From assembly GCF_000482705.1 (NCBI RefSeq), contig NZ_AXWO01000002.1, forward strand, positions 62,001 through 126,000: a DNA stretch of 64,000 nucleotides, in the 5' to 3' direction. This document shows positions 42,636 through 51,914 of the stretch, in pieces; the stretch's first letter is position 1; each line of letters begins with the position of its first letter. The stretch is from Glycomyces arizonensis DSM 44726. GTDB lineage: Bacteria > Actinomycetota > Actinomycetes > Mycobacteriales > Micromonosporaceae. The position numbers and the translations under genes were made by a program. A model generated the notes under the pieces. It was not told the origin of the DNA. It saw only the letters and a program-made list of their open reading frames with translations, and did not search any database.

Positions 42636-43622
42636 TCACTCCGAGGGAGTGGGCCGGTCGAGGCGCTCGGAGAGCCCGAATTCCTCGAAGCGGCCCGCCG
42701 TGCCCAGGAACGTCACGATCCGGGCGATGCGGCCCCCGCGCGGCTCGACCAGGATGACCGCGAACGGGCGCAGCCGCCCCTCGGCGTCCGGGCGGTACTG
42801 CCCGAAACCGGGCGCGCCGTTGACGGCGGTCGGGACGAGCCGGTCTCCGTCGCACGCGTCGCTGGAGGTCATCAAGGCGGCGATCCGCTCGCCGCCCAGC
42901 AGCCACCACGTGAACGGCGGCATCGACGCGGTCGCGTCCTCGCGCAGCAGCGCGGTCATCGCCGCGATGTCGTGCGACTCGAAGGCCGCGACGTACCGGC
43001 GCAGCAGCTCCCGCTGTTCGGCGTCGCCCGGGTCGAGCACGTCGGCCGCGTCGGGCCGGTCGGCCTCGAGCACCGCGCGGGCCCGCTGGAGCGCGCTGTT
43101 CACCGCCGGGACCGTGGTGCCGAGGATCGCGGCGGTCTCCTTGGAGGAGAAGACGAGGATGTCCCGCAATACCAGCACTGCGCGCTGACGTGGCGCGAGC
43201 CGCTGGAGCAGTGCGATGAAGGCCAGGCGCACCGTCTCCTTCTCCAGCACGGTCGCCCCCGGATCGCCCGTGCCGAACAGGCGCCGGTCCGGCATGGGCT
43301 CGACCCAGCGGTCCGCCGGCAGCGGAGCGCCGAGCTCGCCGCCGTCGGCGGCCGGTCCCAGGTCCATCGCCAGCGCGCGCCGCTTCGCGCCGCGGAGCAT
43401 GTCGATGCAGACGTTGGTGGCGATGCGGTGGACCCACGTGGTCAGCCGCGCCCGCGCCGGATCGTACTGCTCCGCCCTGCGCGAGGCCCGGATGAGCGTC
43501 TCCTGCACGGCGTCGTCGGTGTCGGCCGCCGAGCCGAGCAGCCGGTAGCAGTACCGCGTCAGCGGAGTGCGGAGCGTCTCGAGCGCCTCGGTCGAGGCCC
43601 CTGCGCTGTTCGCGTGTGTCAT
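42636..43622 (-). CDS. ECF sigma factor with SnoaL-like C-terminal domain (SigG/ECF56-like)
   Basis: A 328-residue sigma factor. Region 2 is LTRYCYRLLGSAADTDDAVQETLIRASRRAEQYDPARARLTTWVHRIATNVCIDMLR. Region 4 is LAPRQRAVLVLRDILVFSSKETAAILGTTVPAVNSALQRARAVLE. The last 110 residues are a SnoaL/NTF2-like domain (EQRELLRRYVAAFESHDIAAMTALL). Such domains regulate the sigma factor in cis. No anti-sigma gene is adjacent. It probably controls its own operon and the mycothiol-type enzyme downstream. The ATG at 43622 lies 37 bp from the hairpin that ends in the cassette boundary. Confidence 0.9.
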   Translation of the reverse strand: MTHANSAGASTEALETLRTPLTRYCYRLLGSAADTDDAVQETLIRASRRAEQYDPARARLTTWVHRIATNVCIDMLRGAKRRALAMDLGPAADGGELGAPLPADRWVEPMPDRRLFGTGDPGATVLEKETVRLAFIALLQRLAPRQRAVLVLRDILVFSSKETAAILGTTVPAVNSALQRARAVLEADRPDAADVLDPGDAEQRELLRRYVAAFESHDIAAMTALLREDATASMPPFTWWLLGGERIAALMTSSDACDGDRLVPTAVNGAPGFGQYRPDAEGRLRPFAVILVEPRGGRIARIVTFLGTAGRFEEFGLSERLDRPTPSE

Positions 43623-43659
43623 GACGGGAATGCTCCGCCTCCGCGGCGCCCGTCCGCAA

Positions 43660-43678
43660 CCGGGGCGGGCCGCCCCGG
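43660..43678. terminator. Hairpin that probably belonged to ychF before cassette insertion
   Basis: CCGGGGCG-GGC-CGCCCCGG is an 8-bp stem with a 3-nt loop, 2 bp from the 43681 direct repeat. Read on the minus strand, the repeat ends in the last ychF codons followed at once by this hairpin. It therefore looks like the original ychF terminator, now separated from the gene by the cassette. Confidence 0.6.
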
Positions 43679-43680
43679 CG

Positions 43681-43706
43681 GATCAGACGTTGAAGCGGAA
43701 CTCGAC
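43681..43706. repeat. Distal copy of the ychF-end direct repeat (candidate att site)
   Basis: A perfect 26-bp match to 44532-44557. It includes the ychF stop (TCA on the plus strand) and the last codons. The flanks diverge immediately on both sides. It sits between the sigma-factor gene's hairpin and the cassette. Confidence 0.8.
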
Positions 43707-43810
43707 CACGTTACGTCAGCGTTAGCGGTCATCCAGCACCGGTTCCGAGTCCCGCGCTGTGCGTAAGGGCGCACTCACAACACTGTCGGACCCGCAGGTA
43801 CGCTGAGGCC

Positions 43811-44056
43811 ATGCAAAAGCGGAGGTGCGTAGTCAGCCTTGAAGTGCCTGAGGAGACCGGCGAGCAGAGCTGGATGACCCGTGAGCTCTACCCCACCGAC
43901 AACAGTGAGCTTGGATACACCAAGAGCTCAATTCGCCCGTTCGGCAATTCATATGCGGAGCTCGTTCGCGACATCGAACATATGCGACAGGACTGCGAAC
44001 TCGACGTGCTCGACCTCAGATCCAAGGTCTCCCGGCTCGTCCCCTGGAACAGTTGA
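43811..44056 (+). CDS. Small cassette protein of unknown function
   Basis: An 81-residue protein: KRRCVVSLEVPEETGEQSWM at the start, a central ELVRDIEHMRQDCELDVLDL helix and a short tail. I recognise no family. The ATG at 43811 is strongly supported by a TACGCT box ending 6 nt upstream (43799-43804), like other leaderless genes here. The stop overlaps the next ATG as TGATG, so the two genes are coupled. Low GC marks it as part of the acquired cassette. Confidence 0.7.
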   Translation: MQKRRCVVSLEVPEETGEQSWMTRELYPTDNSELGYTKSSIRPFGNSYAELVRDIEHMRQDCELDVLDLRSKVSRLVPWNS

Positions 44057-44451
44057 TGGCAGAACTCACGGCTGATGAAAAACTCGCGCCGGACGCGACC
44101 GACTGGGATGTGCCCAGCGAACTGAGCACGGCGACAGGTGGCTCACCGCAGATCGTCTGTATCTGCGGCTCCACGAGGTTTCGTGACGATATGGCAGAAG
44201 CAAACCGTAAATTCACTCTCGCCGGGACCATAGTGCTGGCACCAGCAGTCTTTCAGCACCGCGGAGACGCCATCACGACCGATCAGAAGCGCACGCTCGA
44301 CGAACTCCACCTGAAGAAGATCGACGTTGCGGATGTGGTCTTTGTCGTCGATCCCGGAAGCTATATCGGCGAGTCCACTCGCCGCGAGATCGCCTACGCG
44401 GAATCCAAAGGGAAACCGATTGTCCGGCTGTCAAGCATCCTCGAGTCGTGA
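44056..44451 (+). CDS. Nucleoside 2-deoxyribosyltransferase-like (DUF4406-type) protein
   Basis: A 131-residue protein. The core reads IVCICGSTRFRDDMAEANRK, then AGTIVLAPAVF, LKKIDVADVVFVVDPGSYIG and STRREIAYAESKGKP. This pattern is that of nucleoside deoxyribosyltransferase/DUF4406 Rossmann-like proteins, which cleave or transfer N-glycosidic bonds and are frequent on phages and mobile elements. The family's relation to nucleotide-sensing folds makes an anti-phage or nucleotide-salvage role possible. The ATG at 44056 overlaps the preceding stop by one base. The enzymatic activity is inferred. Confidence 0.75.
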   Translation: MAELTADEKLAPDATDWDVPSELSTATGGSPQIVCICGSTRFRDDMAEANRKFTLAGTIVLAPAVFQHRGDAITTDQKRTLDELHLKKIDVADVVFVVDPGSYIGESTRREIAYAESKGKPIVRLSSILES

Positions 44452-44533
44452 GGCGGCGTCACACTCGGCCCCGCCTGCTCGCCCCATCCCGGCCGTCATT
44501 GACAACCGGGGCGCAGCGCGACCAGATCAGCGA

Positions 44534-45607
<1,074 letters not shown>

Positions 45608-45654
45608 GGGATACAAGCCTAGCGGTGCCGCCCGGGGCCCGGCCAGGGGCGCGC

Positions 45655-46065
45655 TCAGGCGGTCAGCAGGCCCACCCCCAAGGTCACGACGCCCGCGGCG
45701 AGGAGGGCCGCACCGAGCCACAGGAGCGCGATGAGCCCGTTGGGCCGCGTCACGTCCTTGCCGATGGACGACAGGAAGAACCCGGCGGACATGAAGATCG
45801 CCGCCAGCGGCACCCCGGCGCGGGCGAGCCACCCGGCGAAGCCGGTCAGGCCGGTGGCGTCGGCCAGGATCAGGCAGACCAGGCCGAGCGTGACGAGCAT
45901 GCCCGCGTGGGCGTGCCCGGCGCGGGCGAAGGACTTCTGGAAGTCGGTCATGGGCACCTTGCCGCGCACGATCTTGAGCAGGAAGGTCCCGCCGAATTCG
46001 ACGGTGACGACGGTGAGGAGCACGATCCCGGCGATCGTGCGGGAGTCGTCGCTGAGTTCCAGCAT
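45655..46065 (-). CDS. Four-helix membrane protein, TetR-regulated
   Basis: A 136-residue protein with membrane helices at about 10-30, 52-70, 82-100 and 112-130. The conserved-looking FQKSFARAGHAHAGMLVTLGL segment, with three histidines or basic residues at a helix start, could bind haem or metal, but I do not recognise a named family. The ATG at 46065 has AAGGTG 7 nt upstream. It is divergent from a TetR regulator whose operators overlap its promoter, so it is the probable regulated target. Confidence 0.7.
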   Translation of the reverse strand: MLELSDDSRTIAGIVLLTVVTVEFGGTFLLKIVRGKVPMTDFQKSFARAGHAHAGMLVTLGLVCLILADATGLTGFAGWLARAGVPLAAIFMSAGFFLSSIGKDVTRPNGLIALLWLGAALLAAGVVTLGVGLLTA

Positions 46066-46088
46066 TGGACCGCACCTTTCGAAAAAAA

Positions 46089-46143
46089 TTGACACTGTCA
46101 AGATATCGCGGTGTCTTGACGATGTCAAGATCTGCGCTAAGGT
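46089..46143. promoter_or_regulatory. Bidirectional TetR-controlled promoter region
   Basis: Two similar dyads are present: TTGAC-ACT-GTCAA (46089-46101) and TCTTGAC-GAT-GTCAAGA (46114-46130). Toward the membrane gene, TTGACA (minus, 46127-46122) and TATCTT (46104-46099) are spaced by 17 bp. Toward tetR, TTGACG (46116-46121) and TAAGGT (46138-46143) are spaced by 16 bp, with the GTG 7 nt on. The dyads overlap both -35/-10 elements, so one repressor could silence both directions. Confidence 0.75.
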
Positions 46144-46150
46144 TCATGGC

Positions 46151-46714
46151 GTGAACGACTCGTACCACCACGGCGATCTGCGCCGTGCCCTGATCGAGGC
46201 CGCCGTCGAAGCCATAGCCGAAGGCGGGCCCGGCTCGCTGAGCCTCCGCGCCGTCGCCAAGCGGGCGGGGGTCTCCCACGCCGCCCCGGCCCACCACTTC
46301 GGCGACAAGGCGGGCCTGCTGACCGCCGTGGCCGCCGAGGGCCACGAGCGCTTCGCCGACGCCCTGGAGCGCGTCTGGGAGTCCACGGGCGACTTCGCCG
46401 AGGTGGGGGTGGCGTACATGCGCTTCGCGGTCGACAACCGGGCCTACTTCGCGACCATGTTCCGCCCCGAGCTCCTCCACGAGGACGACCCCGAGCTCGT
46501 GCGGGCCGCCGCCCGGTCCCGCGCGACGCTCTACCGCGGCACCGGTGAACGCGACGCCGACGGCACCGAGCGCACCTACAACCCGGCCGCGCTCGCGGCC
46601 TGGTCGCTGGTGCACGGCTTCACCGAGCTCCTCATGGGCGGCAACCTCGCCCCGGAGGTCGGCGACGACCCCGAGGCCGCCCTGCGCGACATCGGCTCGT
46701 GGCTGCGGGTCTGA
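46151..46714 (+). CDS. TetR-family transcriptional regulator
   Basis: A 187-residue TetR regulator. The helix-turn-helix is LRRALIEAAVEAIAEGGPGSLSLRAVAKRAGVSHAAPAHHFGDKAGLLTAVAAEG split over residues 10-65. The ligand-binding helices contain MRFAVDNRAYFATMFRPEL, typical of the TetR_C_33/WHG group. The GTG at 46151 follows a TAAGGT box by 7 nt (leaderless). It is divergent from the four-helix membrane protein and shares the two-dyad operator region. Confidence 0.9.
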   Translation: MNDSYHHGDLRRALIEAAVEAIAEGGPGSLSLRAVAKRAGVSHAAPAHHFGDKAGLLTAVAAEGHERFADALERVWESTGDFAEVGVAYMRFAVDNRAYFATMFRPELLHEDDPELVRAAARSRATLYRGTGERDADGTERTYNPAALAAWSLVHGFTELLMGGNLAPEVGDDPEAALRDIGSWLRV

Positions 46715-46806
46715 TCCGTCCGACGCCGGAGCACCGAGCCGAAACCGCGGGGCACGCCTCGCTGGCATCATGCAAGGGGACACCGCACCGCAGCAGAAGG
46801 AGAACC

Positions 46807-47235
46807 ATGGAGCCGCTCTACACCGCGCACGCCACCTCTTCGGGCGCCGGCCGCGACGGCCACGTCGCCACCGACGACGGGCTCGTCGACCTCCACCTCG
46901 CCGTCCAGAAGGAGCTCGGCGGTCCTGGAGGCAAGGCCAACCCCGAGCAGCTGTTCGCCGCGGGCTACGCCGCCTGCTTCCACAGTGCGCTGCAGGCGGT
47001 CGCCCGCGCGTCCAAGGTGGACCTCGGCGACTCGGCGGTCACCGCGGTCGTCGGCATCGGCAAGGCCGGTGAGGGCTTCGGGCTCTCGGCGGCCCTCGAA
47101 GTCGCCGCCCCCGGCGCTCCGCGCGCCGCCGCCGAGGAACTGGTCGCCAAGGCACACCGGGTCTGCCCCTACTCCAACGCCACTCGCGGCAACATCGACG
47201 TCGAGGTCAAGGTCGTGACCGCCGCCGACGACTAG
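46807..47235 (+). CDS. ohr: Organic hydroperoxide resistance protein
   Basis: A 142-residue Ohr/OsmC-family thiol peroxidase that reduces organic hydroperoxides. Motifs are NPEQLFAAGYAACFHSAL with the peroxidatic Cys57, and HRVCPYSNATRGN with the resolving Cys120. The ATG at 46807 follows AGAAGGAGAACC. The neighbouring MarR-type OhrR regulator is absent; the TetR gene upstream is the nearest regulator. It converges on sdhB with 11 bp between. Confidence 0.93.
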   Translation: MEPLYTAHATSSGAGRDGHVATDDGLVDLHLAVQKELGGPGGKANPEQLFAAGYAACFHSALQAVARASKVDLGDSAVTAVVGIGKAGEGFGLSAALEVAAPGAPRAAAEELVAKAHRVCPYSNATRGNIDVEVKVVTAADD

Positions 47236-47246
47236 CGGCGGGGGCC

Positions 47247-48014
47247 TCAGGCCTGCTCGCTCTTCTTGTCCTTGCGGAAGATCTTGCGGCCCAGCCACAC
47301 CAGCGGGTCGTAGCGGTCGCCCGCCACGCGCTCCTTCATCGGGATGATCCCGTTGTCGGTGATGTGGATGTGCTCGGGGCACACCTCCGTGCAGCACTTG
47401 GTGATGTTGCAGTAGCCGAGCCCCTGCTCGTCCTGCGCCGTCTCGCGGCGGTCCGTCCGCGCGTCCAGCGGGTGCATCGCCAGCTCGGCGGCCCTGATGA
47501 ACAGGCGCGGCCCCGAGAACGGCGGCTTGTTCTCCTCGTGGTCGCGCACCACGTGGCACGTGTTCTGGCACAGGAAGCACTCGATGCACTTCCTGAACTC
47601 CTGGCTGCGCTCCACGTCGACCTGCTGCATCCGGTACTCGCCGGGCGCCACGCCCTCCGGCGGCGCGAACGCGGGCATCTGGCGGGCCTTCTCGTAGTTG
47701 AACGACACGTCCGTCACCAGGTCCCGTATGACCGGGAACGTCCGCAGCGGCGTCACCGTCACCGTCTCGCCCTCGTCGAACAGGTTCATCCGCGTCATGC
47801 ACATCAGCCGCGGCATCCCGTTCACCTCGGCCGAGCACGAGCCGCACTTGCCCGCCTTGCAGTTCCACCGCACCGCCAGGTCCGGGGCCTGCTCGGCCTG
47901 GATGCGGTGGATGACGTCGAGGACCACCTCGCCCTCGTTCACCTCGACGTCGAAGTCGGCGAGTTCGCCGCCCTCGTCGTCGCCGCGCCACACTCGGAAG
48001 GTTCGCGTGCTCAT
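47247..48014 (-). CDS. sdhB: Succinate dehydrogenase iron-sulfur subunit
   Basis: A 255-residue iron-sulfur protein of respiratory complex II. The [2Fe-2S] ligands are in WNCKAGKCGSCSAEVNG and LMCMTRM. The [4Fe-4S] and [3Fe-4S] ligands are in CIECFLCQNTCHVV and NITKCCTEVCPEHI. It carries electrons from the flavoprotein to the membrane anchor. The ATG at 48014 overlaps the sdhA stop (ATGA). The sdhC-sdhA-sdhB order and absence of a separate sdhD match the Sdh1 type of mycobacteria and relatives. Confidence 0.94.
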   Translation of the reverse strand: MSTRTFRVWRGDDEGGELADFDVEVNEGEVVLDVIHRIQAEQAPDLAVRWNCKAGKCGSCSAEVNGMPRLMCMTRMNLFDEGETVTVTPLRTFPVIRDLVTDVSFNYEKARQMPAFAPPEGVAPGEYRMQQVDVERSQEFRKCIECFLCQNTCHVVRDHEENKPPFSGPRLFIRAAELAMHPLDARTDRRETAQDEQGLGYCNITKCCTEVCPEHIHITDNGIIPMKERVAGDRYDPLVWLGRKIFRKDKKSEQA

Positions 48015-49933
48015 TCGGCGTCCTCCTGGCCTGCCTCGGGCGCTTCGGCCCTGTCGGCACTCTGGTATTCCTCGGGGGTCATGTACTTGGCCAGCTCGCT
48101 GGTCTCGAACAGCGCCAATATCTCGTCGGGCATGGGCGCCGCCGTCTGGCGCCGCAGCCGCACCTCGCCGTCCTCGAGCGTGGAGACCAGGATCGTCTTG
48201 CGCCACTGCGGGTCCATGCCGGGCGCGTCCTCACGCGTGTGGCCGCCCCGGGACTCGTCGCGCTCCAGCGCGGCCTTCGCGGTCGCCATCGAGCACAGCA
48301 TCATGTTCCGCAGGTCCAGCGCCAGGTGCCAGCCGGGGTTGTAGGCGCGGCCGCCGGTGGCCGCGACGTTCGCGACCCGCGGGCGCAGCGCCTCGAGTTC
48401 GACCAGGGCCTCCTCCAGTTCGCTCGCGCGCCTGATGATCCCGACGAGGCGGCCGTTCACCGCCTGGAGCGCGGCCTGGAGCTCGTACGGGTTCTCGCCC
48501 TCGCCCTCGAAGGGGCGCAGCGCGGTCGCCGCGGCGCTCGCGATCTCGTCCTCGCCGAGCTCGGCCGGGCCGGACCGCTCGGCGTGCGCGGCCGCGTGCT
48601 CGCCGGCCCGCTTGCCGAAGACGAGGAGGTCCGACAGCGAGTTGCCGCCCAGGCGGTTCGAGCCGTGCATCCCGCCGGAGACCTCGCCCGCGGCGAACAG
48701 TCCGGCCACACTGGACGCGGCCGTGTCGGCGTCGACCTCGACGCCGCCCATGACGTAGTGGCAGGTCGGGCCCACTTCCATCGGCTCGCTGGTGATGTCG
48801 ACGTCGGCCAGTTCCTTGAACTGGTGGTGCATCGACGGCAGCTTCTTGATGATGTACTCGGCGTCCCGCCGGGAGGCGATGTCGAGGTAGACGCCGCCGT
48901 GCTCTGAGCCGCGCCCGGACTTGACCTCCGAGTTGATCGCCCGCGCCACCTCGTCGCGCGGCAGCAGCTCGGGCGGCCTGCGGTTGTGGTCGGGGTCGGT
49001 GTACCACCCGTCGGCCTCCTCGGGGCTGTCGGCGTACTGCCCCTTGAACACCTCGGGGACGTAGTCGAACATGAACCGCTTGCCCTCGGAGTTCTTGAGG
49101 ATGCCGCCGTCGCCGCGCACCGACTCGGTGACGAGGATGCCGCGCACCGAAGGCGGCCAGACCATCCCGGTGGGGTGGAACTGGATGAACTCCATGTTGA
49201 TCAGGCTCGCCCCGGCTCGGAGCGCGAGCGCGTGACCGTCCCCCGTGTACTCCCAGGAGTTCGAGGTGACCTTGAACGAGCGGCCGATGCCACCGGTGGC
49301 CAGGACGATCGCTGGCGCGGCGATCGCGAGGAACCGCCCGGTGTTCCGCCGGTAGCCGAAGGCGCCGCGGACCGCGCCATCCGAAGTGAACAGTTCGGTG
49401 ATCGTCGTCTCGTCGATGACGCGCAGCCGCTCCTCGAACTCGCCGGTCTCGGCGGCGTCGTCCTGCTGGAGCGAGACGAGCTTCTGCTGGAGGGTGCGGA
49501 TGAGCTCCAGGCCGGTCCGGTCGCCCACGTGCGCCAGGCGCGGGTACTCGTGCCCGCCGAAGTTGCGCTGGCTGATCTTCCCCTCGGGGGTGCGGTCGAA
49601 CAGCGCGCCGTAGGTCTCCAGCTCCCAGACCCGCTCGGGCGCCTCCTTGGCGTGCAGCTCGGCCATCCGGTAGTTGTTGAGGAACTTGCCGCCGCGCAGC
49701 GTGTCGCGGAAGTGCACCTGCCAGTTGTCGCGGGAGTTGACGTTGCCCATCGCCGCCGCCGCGCCGCCCTCGGCCATCACCGTGTGGGCCTTGCCGAACA
49801 GCGACTTGGAGATGACGATGACGCGCTTGCCGGCGAGCCGGGCCTCGACGGCGGCCCGCAGGCCCGCGCCGCCCGCGCCGATGATGAGGACGTCGCAGGA
49901 CAGCCGTTCGACCTCGTTGGCGGTTTCGCTCAT
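48011..49933 (-). CDS. sdhA: Succinate dehydrogenase/fumarate reductase flavoprotein subunit
   Basis: A 640-residue FAD subunit oxidising succinate to fumarate. It contains the dinucleotide-binding DVLIIGAGGAGLRAAVEA, HTVMAEGGAAAAMGN with the FAD-linking His, IQFHPTGMV, the active-site EYPRLAHVGDRTG region and GLFAAGEVSGGMHGSNRLGGNSL. Length and the substitution pattern fit the Sdh1-type flavoprotein. It starts 15 bp after sdhC ends and overlaps sdhB. The ATG at 49933 follows GAAGGACAGG. Confidence 0.95.
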   Translation of the reverse strand: MSETANEVERLSCDVLIIGAGGAGLRAAVEARLAGKRVIVISKSLFGKAHTVMAEGGAAAAMGNVNSRDNWQVHFRDTLRGGKFLNNYRMAELHAKEAPERVWELETYGALFDRTPEGKISQRNFGGHEYPRLAHVGDRTGLELIRTLQQKLVSLQQDDAAETGEFEERLRVIDETTITELFTSDGAVRGAFGYRRNTGRFLAIAAPAIVLATGGIGRSFKVTSNSWEYTGDGHALALRAGASLINMEFIQFHPTGMVWPPSVRGILVTESVRGDGGILKNSEGKRFMFDYVPEVFKGQYADSPEEADGWYTDPDHNRRPPELLPRDEVARAINSEVKSGRGSEHGGVYLDIASRRDAEYIIKKLPSMHHQFKELADVDITSEPMEVGPTCHYVMGGVEVDADTAASSVAGLFAAGEVSGGMHGSNRLGGNSLSDLLVFGKRAGEHAAAHAERSGPAELGEDEIASAAATALRPFEGEGENPYELQAALQAVNGRLVGIIRRASELEEALVELEALRPRVANVAATGGRAYNPGWHLALDLRNMMLCSMATAKAALERDESRGGHTREDAPGMDPQWRKTILVSTLEDGEVRLRRQTAAPMPDEILALFETSELAKYMTPEEYQSADRAEAPEAGQEDAE

Positions 49934-49948
49934 TGCTTGCCTGTCCTT

Positions 49949-50755
49949 CTAGTTGATGAAGCGGAGGTCGGGGAACCAGCCGGCCGCGACCGCCATGACG
50001 TAGAAGTCGGTCAGCGCCAGCGAGGCGAGGGTGATCCAGGCCCACATCATGTGGCGGTTGTTCAGCGTGCTCGAGATCGTCCACAGCCGGTAGCGCACCG
50101 GGTGCTTCGAGAAGTGCCGCAGCCGCCCGCCCATGATGTGGCGGCACGAGTGGCACCCGAACGTGTAGCACCACAGGAAGACCACGTTGGCCAGCAGCAC
50201 CAGGTTCCCCAGCCCGAAGCCGAAGCCCTCGGGGGAGTGGAAGGCCAGGATCGCGTCGTAGGTGTTGATGACCGAGATGAGGAAGGCGGCGTAGAAGAAG
50301 TAGCGGTGCAGGTTCTGGCCGATGAGGGGGAAGCGGGTCTCGCCGGTGTACTTCGCGTGCCCGTCGGGGACGGCGCAGGCGGGCGGGGAGAGCCAGAACG
50401 AGCGGTAGTAGGCCTTGCGGTAGTAGTAGCAGGTGAGCCGGAACACCAGCAGGAACGGCAGGCTCAGCGCCGCGTAGGGGAGGAGCGGGTGGTCCGGCAG
50501 GAACCGTCCGAAGTGGGCGGATTCGGGGACGCAGCCCTCCGAGACGCACGGGGAGTAGAACGGCGTCAGGTAGTGGTAGTCGGCCACCCAGTAGTCGCCC
50601 TGGTAGAACACGCGGAAGGTCGCGTACGCCACCCACGCGGTGAGGCCGATGACGGTGAGCACCGGCAGACGCATCCAGTTGTCGGTCCTGAAGGTGCGCG
50701 CCGCGATCGCGGCGCGCGGCGGTGCGGAGACGGACGTGTCGTCGGTGGTGGTCAT
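49949..50755 (-). CDS. sdhC: Succinate dehydrogenase membrane anchor (Sdh1 type)
   Basis: A 268-residue membrane protein with five hydrophobic segments. Candidate haem or quinone histidines appear in GQNLHRYFFYAAFL, TFGCHSCRHIMGG and LNNRHMMWAW. It replaces the usual SdhC/SdhD pair, as in the Sdh1 complex of mycobacteria. The ATG at 50755 follows GAAGGGGCGCTG; longer frames begin with a non-membrane stretch and are less likely. It opens the sdhC-A-B operon; the 205-bp gap to mshB holds the operon promoter. Confidence 0.88.
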   Translation of the reverse strand: MTTTDDTSVSAPPRAAIAARTFRTDNWMRLPVLTVIGLTAWVAYATFRVFYQGDYWVADYHYLTPFYSPCVSEGCVPESAHFGRFLPDHPLLPYAALSLPFLLVFRLTCYYYRKAYYRSFWLSPPACAVPDGHAKYTGETRFPLIGQNLHRYFFYAAFLISVINTYDAILAFHSPEGFGFGLGNLVLLANVVFLWCYTFGCHSCRHIMGGRLRHFSKHPVRYRLWTISSTLNNRHMMWAWITLASLALTDFYVMAVAAGWFPDLRFIN

Positions 50756-50960
50756 CAGCGCCCCTTCGCGCGAGAAAGCCGGACAATGCGGGCTGACTGC
50801 TCGCTCAGCGCAGGATAGCGCCATCGCAAGGCGCACAAGACATGGGGTTGATCACAATGACGAGCATGTCTCAGAATGAATCGGTATTGTTCATGGGTTT
50901 AAAAGCAGCTCATGAGGCGTCTGTCCTCTCGTGGTGTCCGCCCGCGGTTACCCTTGGCGC

Positions 50961-51842
50961 ATGACCGAACGCGGCATCCTGTTCGTCCACGCCCACCCCG
51001 ACGACGAGACCGTCGGCACCGGCGGCACCCTCGCCCACTACGCGGCCCGGCCCGACGTCCGCGTCACCGTCGTCACCTGCACCCTCGGCGAGGAGGGCGA
51101 GGTCCGCGTCCCCGAGCTCGCCATGCTCGCCGCCGCCGAGGCCGACCAGCTCGGCGGCTTCCGCTACTGGGAGTACCGGCACGCCACCGAAGCGCTCGGC
51201 GTCGCCGACACCGTCTTCCTCGGCGGCGTCGGCCGCTGGCGGGACTCGGGGATGATGGGCCTGCCCTCGAACGACCACCCGCGCGCGTTCTGGCGCGCCG
51301 ACGTCGATGAGGCCGCCGCGCTCCTGGCCGAGATCGTCCGCGACCGGCGCCCCGAAGTCCTGGTCACCTACGACCCCGACGGCTTCTACGGCCACCCCGA
51401 CCACATCCAGGCCCACCGCGTCGCCATGCGCGCCGCCGAACTCGCCGCCGACCCCGCCTGGCGGCCCGAGCTCGGCGAAGCCCACGAGGTCCGGAAGCTC
51501 TACTGGACCACCATTCCCAGGAGCGTCCTCGCCGAGCACTTCGACGCGTTCACCGGCGCCACCGACAACCCCTTCGAAGGCGTCGCGTCGGTCGACGAGC
51601 TGCCCTTCGGCGTCGGCGACGACGAGGTCGACGCCTGCGTCGGGGGCGACCGGGCCGCCGCCGAACGCAAGATGGCCGCCATGCGCGCCTACCCCACCCA
51701 GATCGCCGAGGGCGACTGGCTCACCGTCCTCGGCGAGCGCCTCGGCGCCGAATCCATGGGCGCCGAGCACTACCGGCTCGTCAAGGGCGTCAAAGGCCCC
51801 GGTACCGGCCCCCACGGCTGGGAGGACGACCTACTGGCCTGA
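50961..51842 (+). CDS. mshB: N-acetyl-glucosaminyl-inositol deacetylase MshB
   Basis: A 293-residue zinc-dependent LmbE-fold deacetylase of mycothiol biosynthesis, removing the acetyl group from GlcNAc-inositol. Zinc ligands and base are in [15 protein letters not shown] and [23 protein letters not shown]-type residues match the MshB rather than Mca branch. The ATG at 50961 follows a TACCCT box by 6 nt (leaderless). It shows that the host makes mycothiol, in line with the mycothiol-linked gene at 41867. Confidence 0.93.
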   Translation: MTERGILFVHAHPDDETVGTGGTLAHYAARPDVRVTVVTCTLGEEGEVRVPELAMLAAAEADQLGGFRYWEYRHATEALGVADTVFLGGVGRWRDSGMMGLPSNDHPRAFWRADVDEAAALLAEIVRDRRPEVLVTYDPDGFYGHPDHIQAHRVAMRAAELAADPAWRPELGEAHEVRKLYWTTIPRSVLAEHFDAFTGATDNPFEGVASVDELPFGVGDDEVDACVGGDRAAAERKMAAMRAYPTQIAEGDWLTVLGERLGAESMGAEHYRLVKGVKGPGTGPHGWEDDLLA

Positions 51843-51914
51843 ACGCGAGGATTGAGCGCGTCCGCGCCCGGGTAACCGACCGGCTCCGGACGCAGCGATC
51901 CAAGGAGGCCCGCC

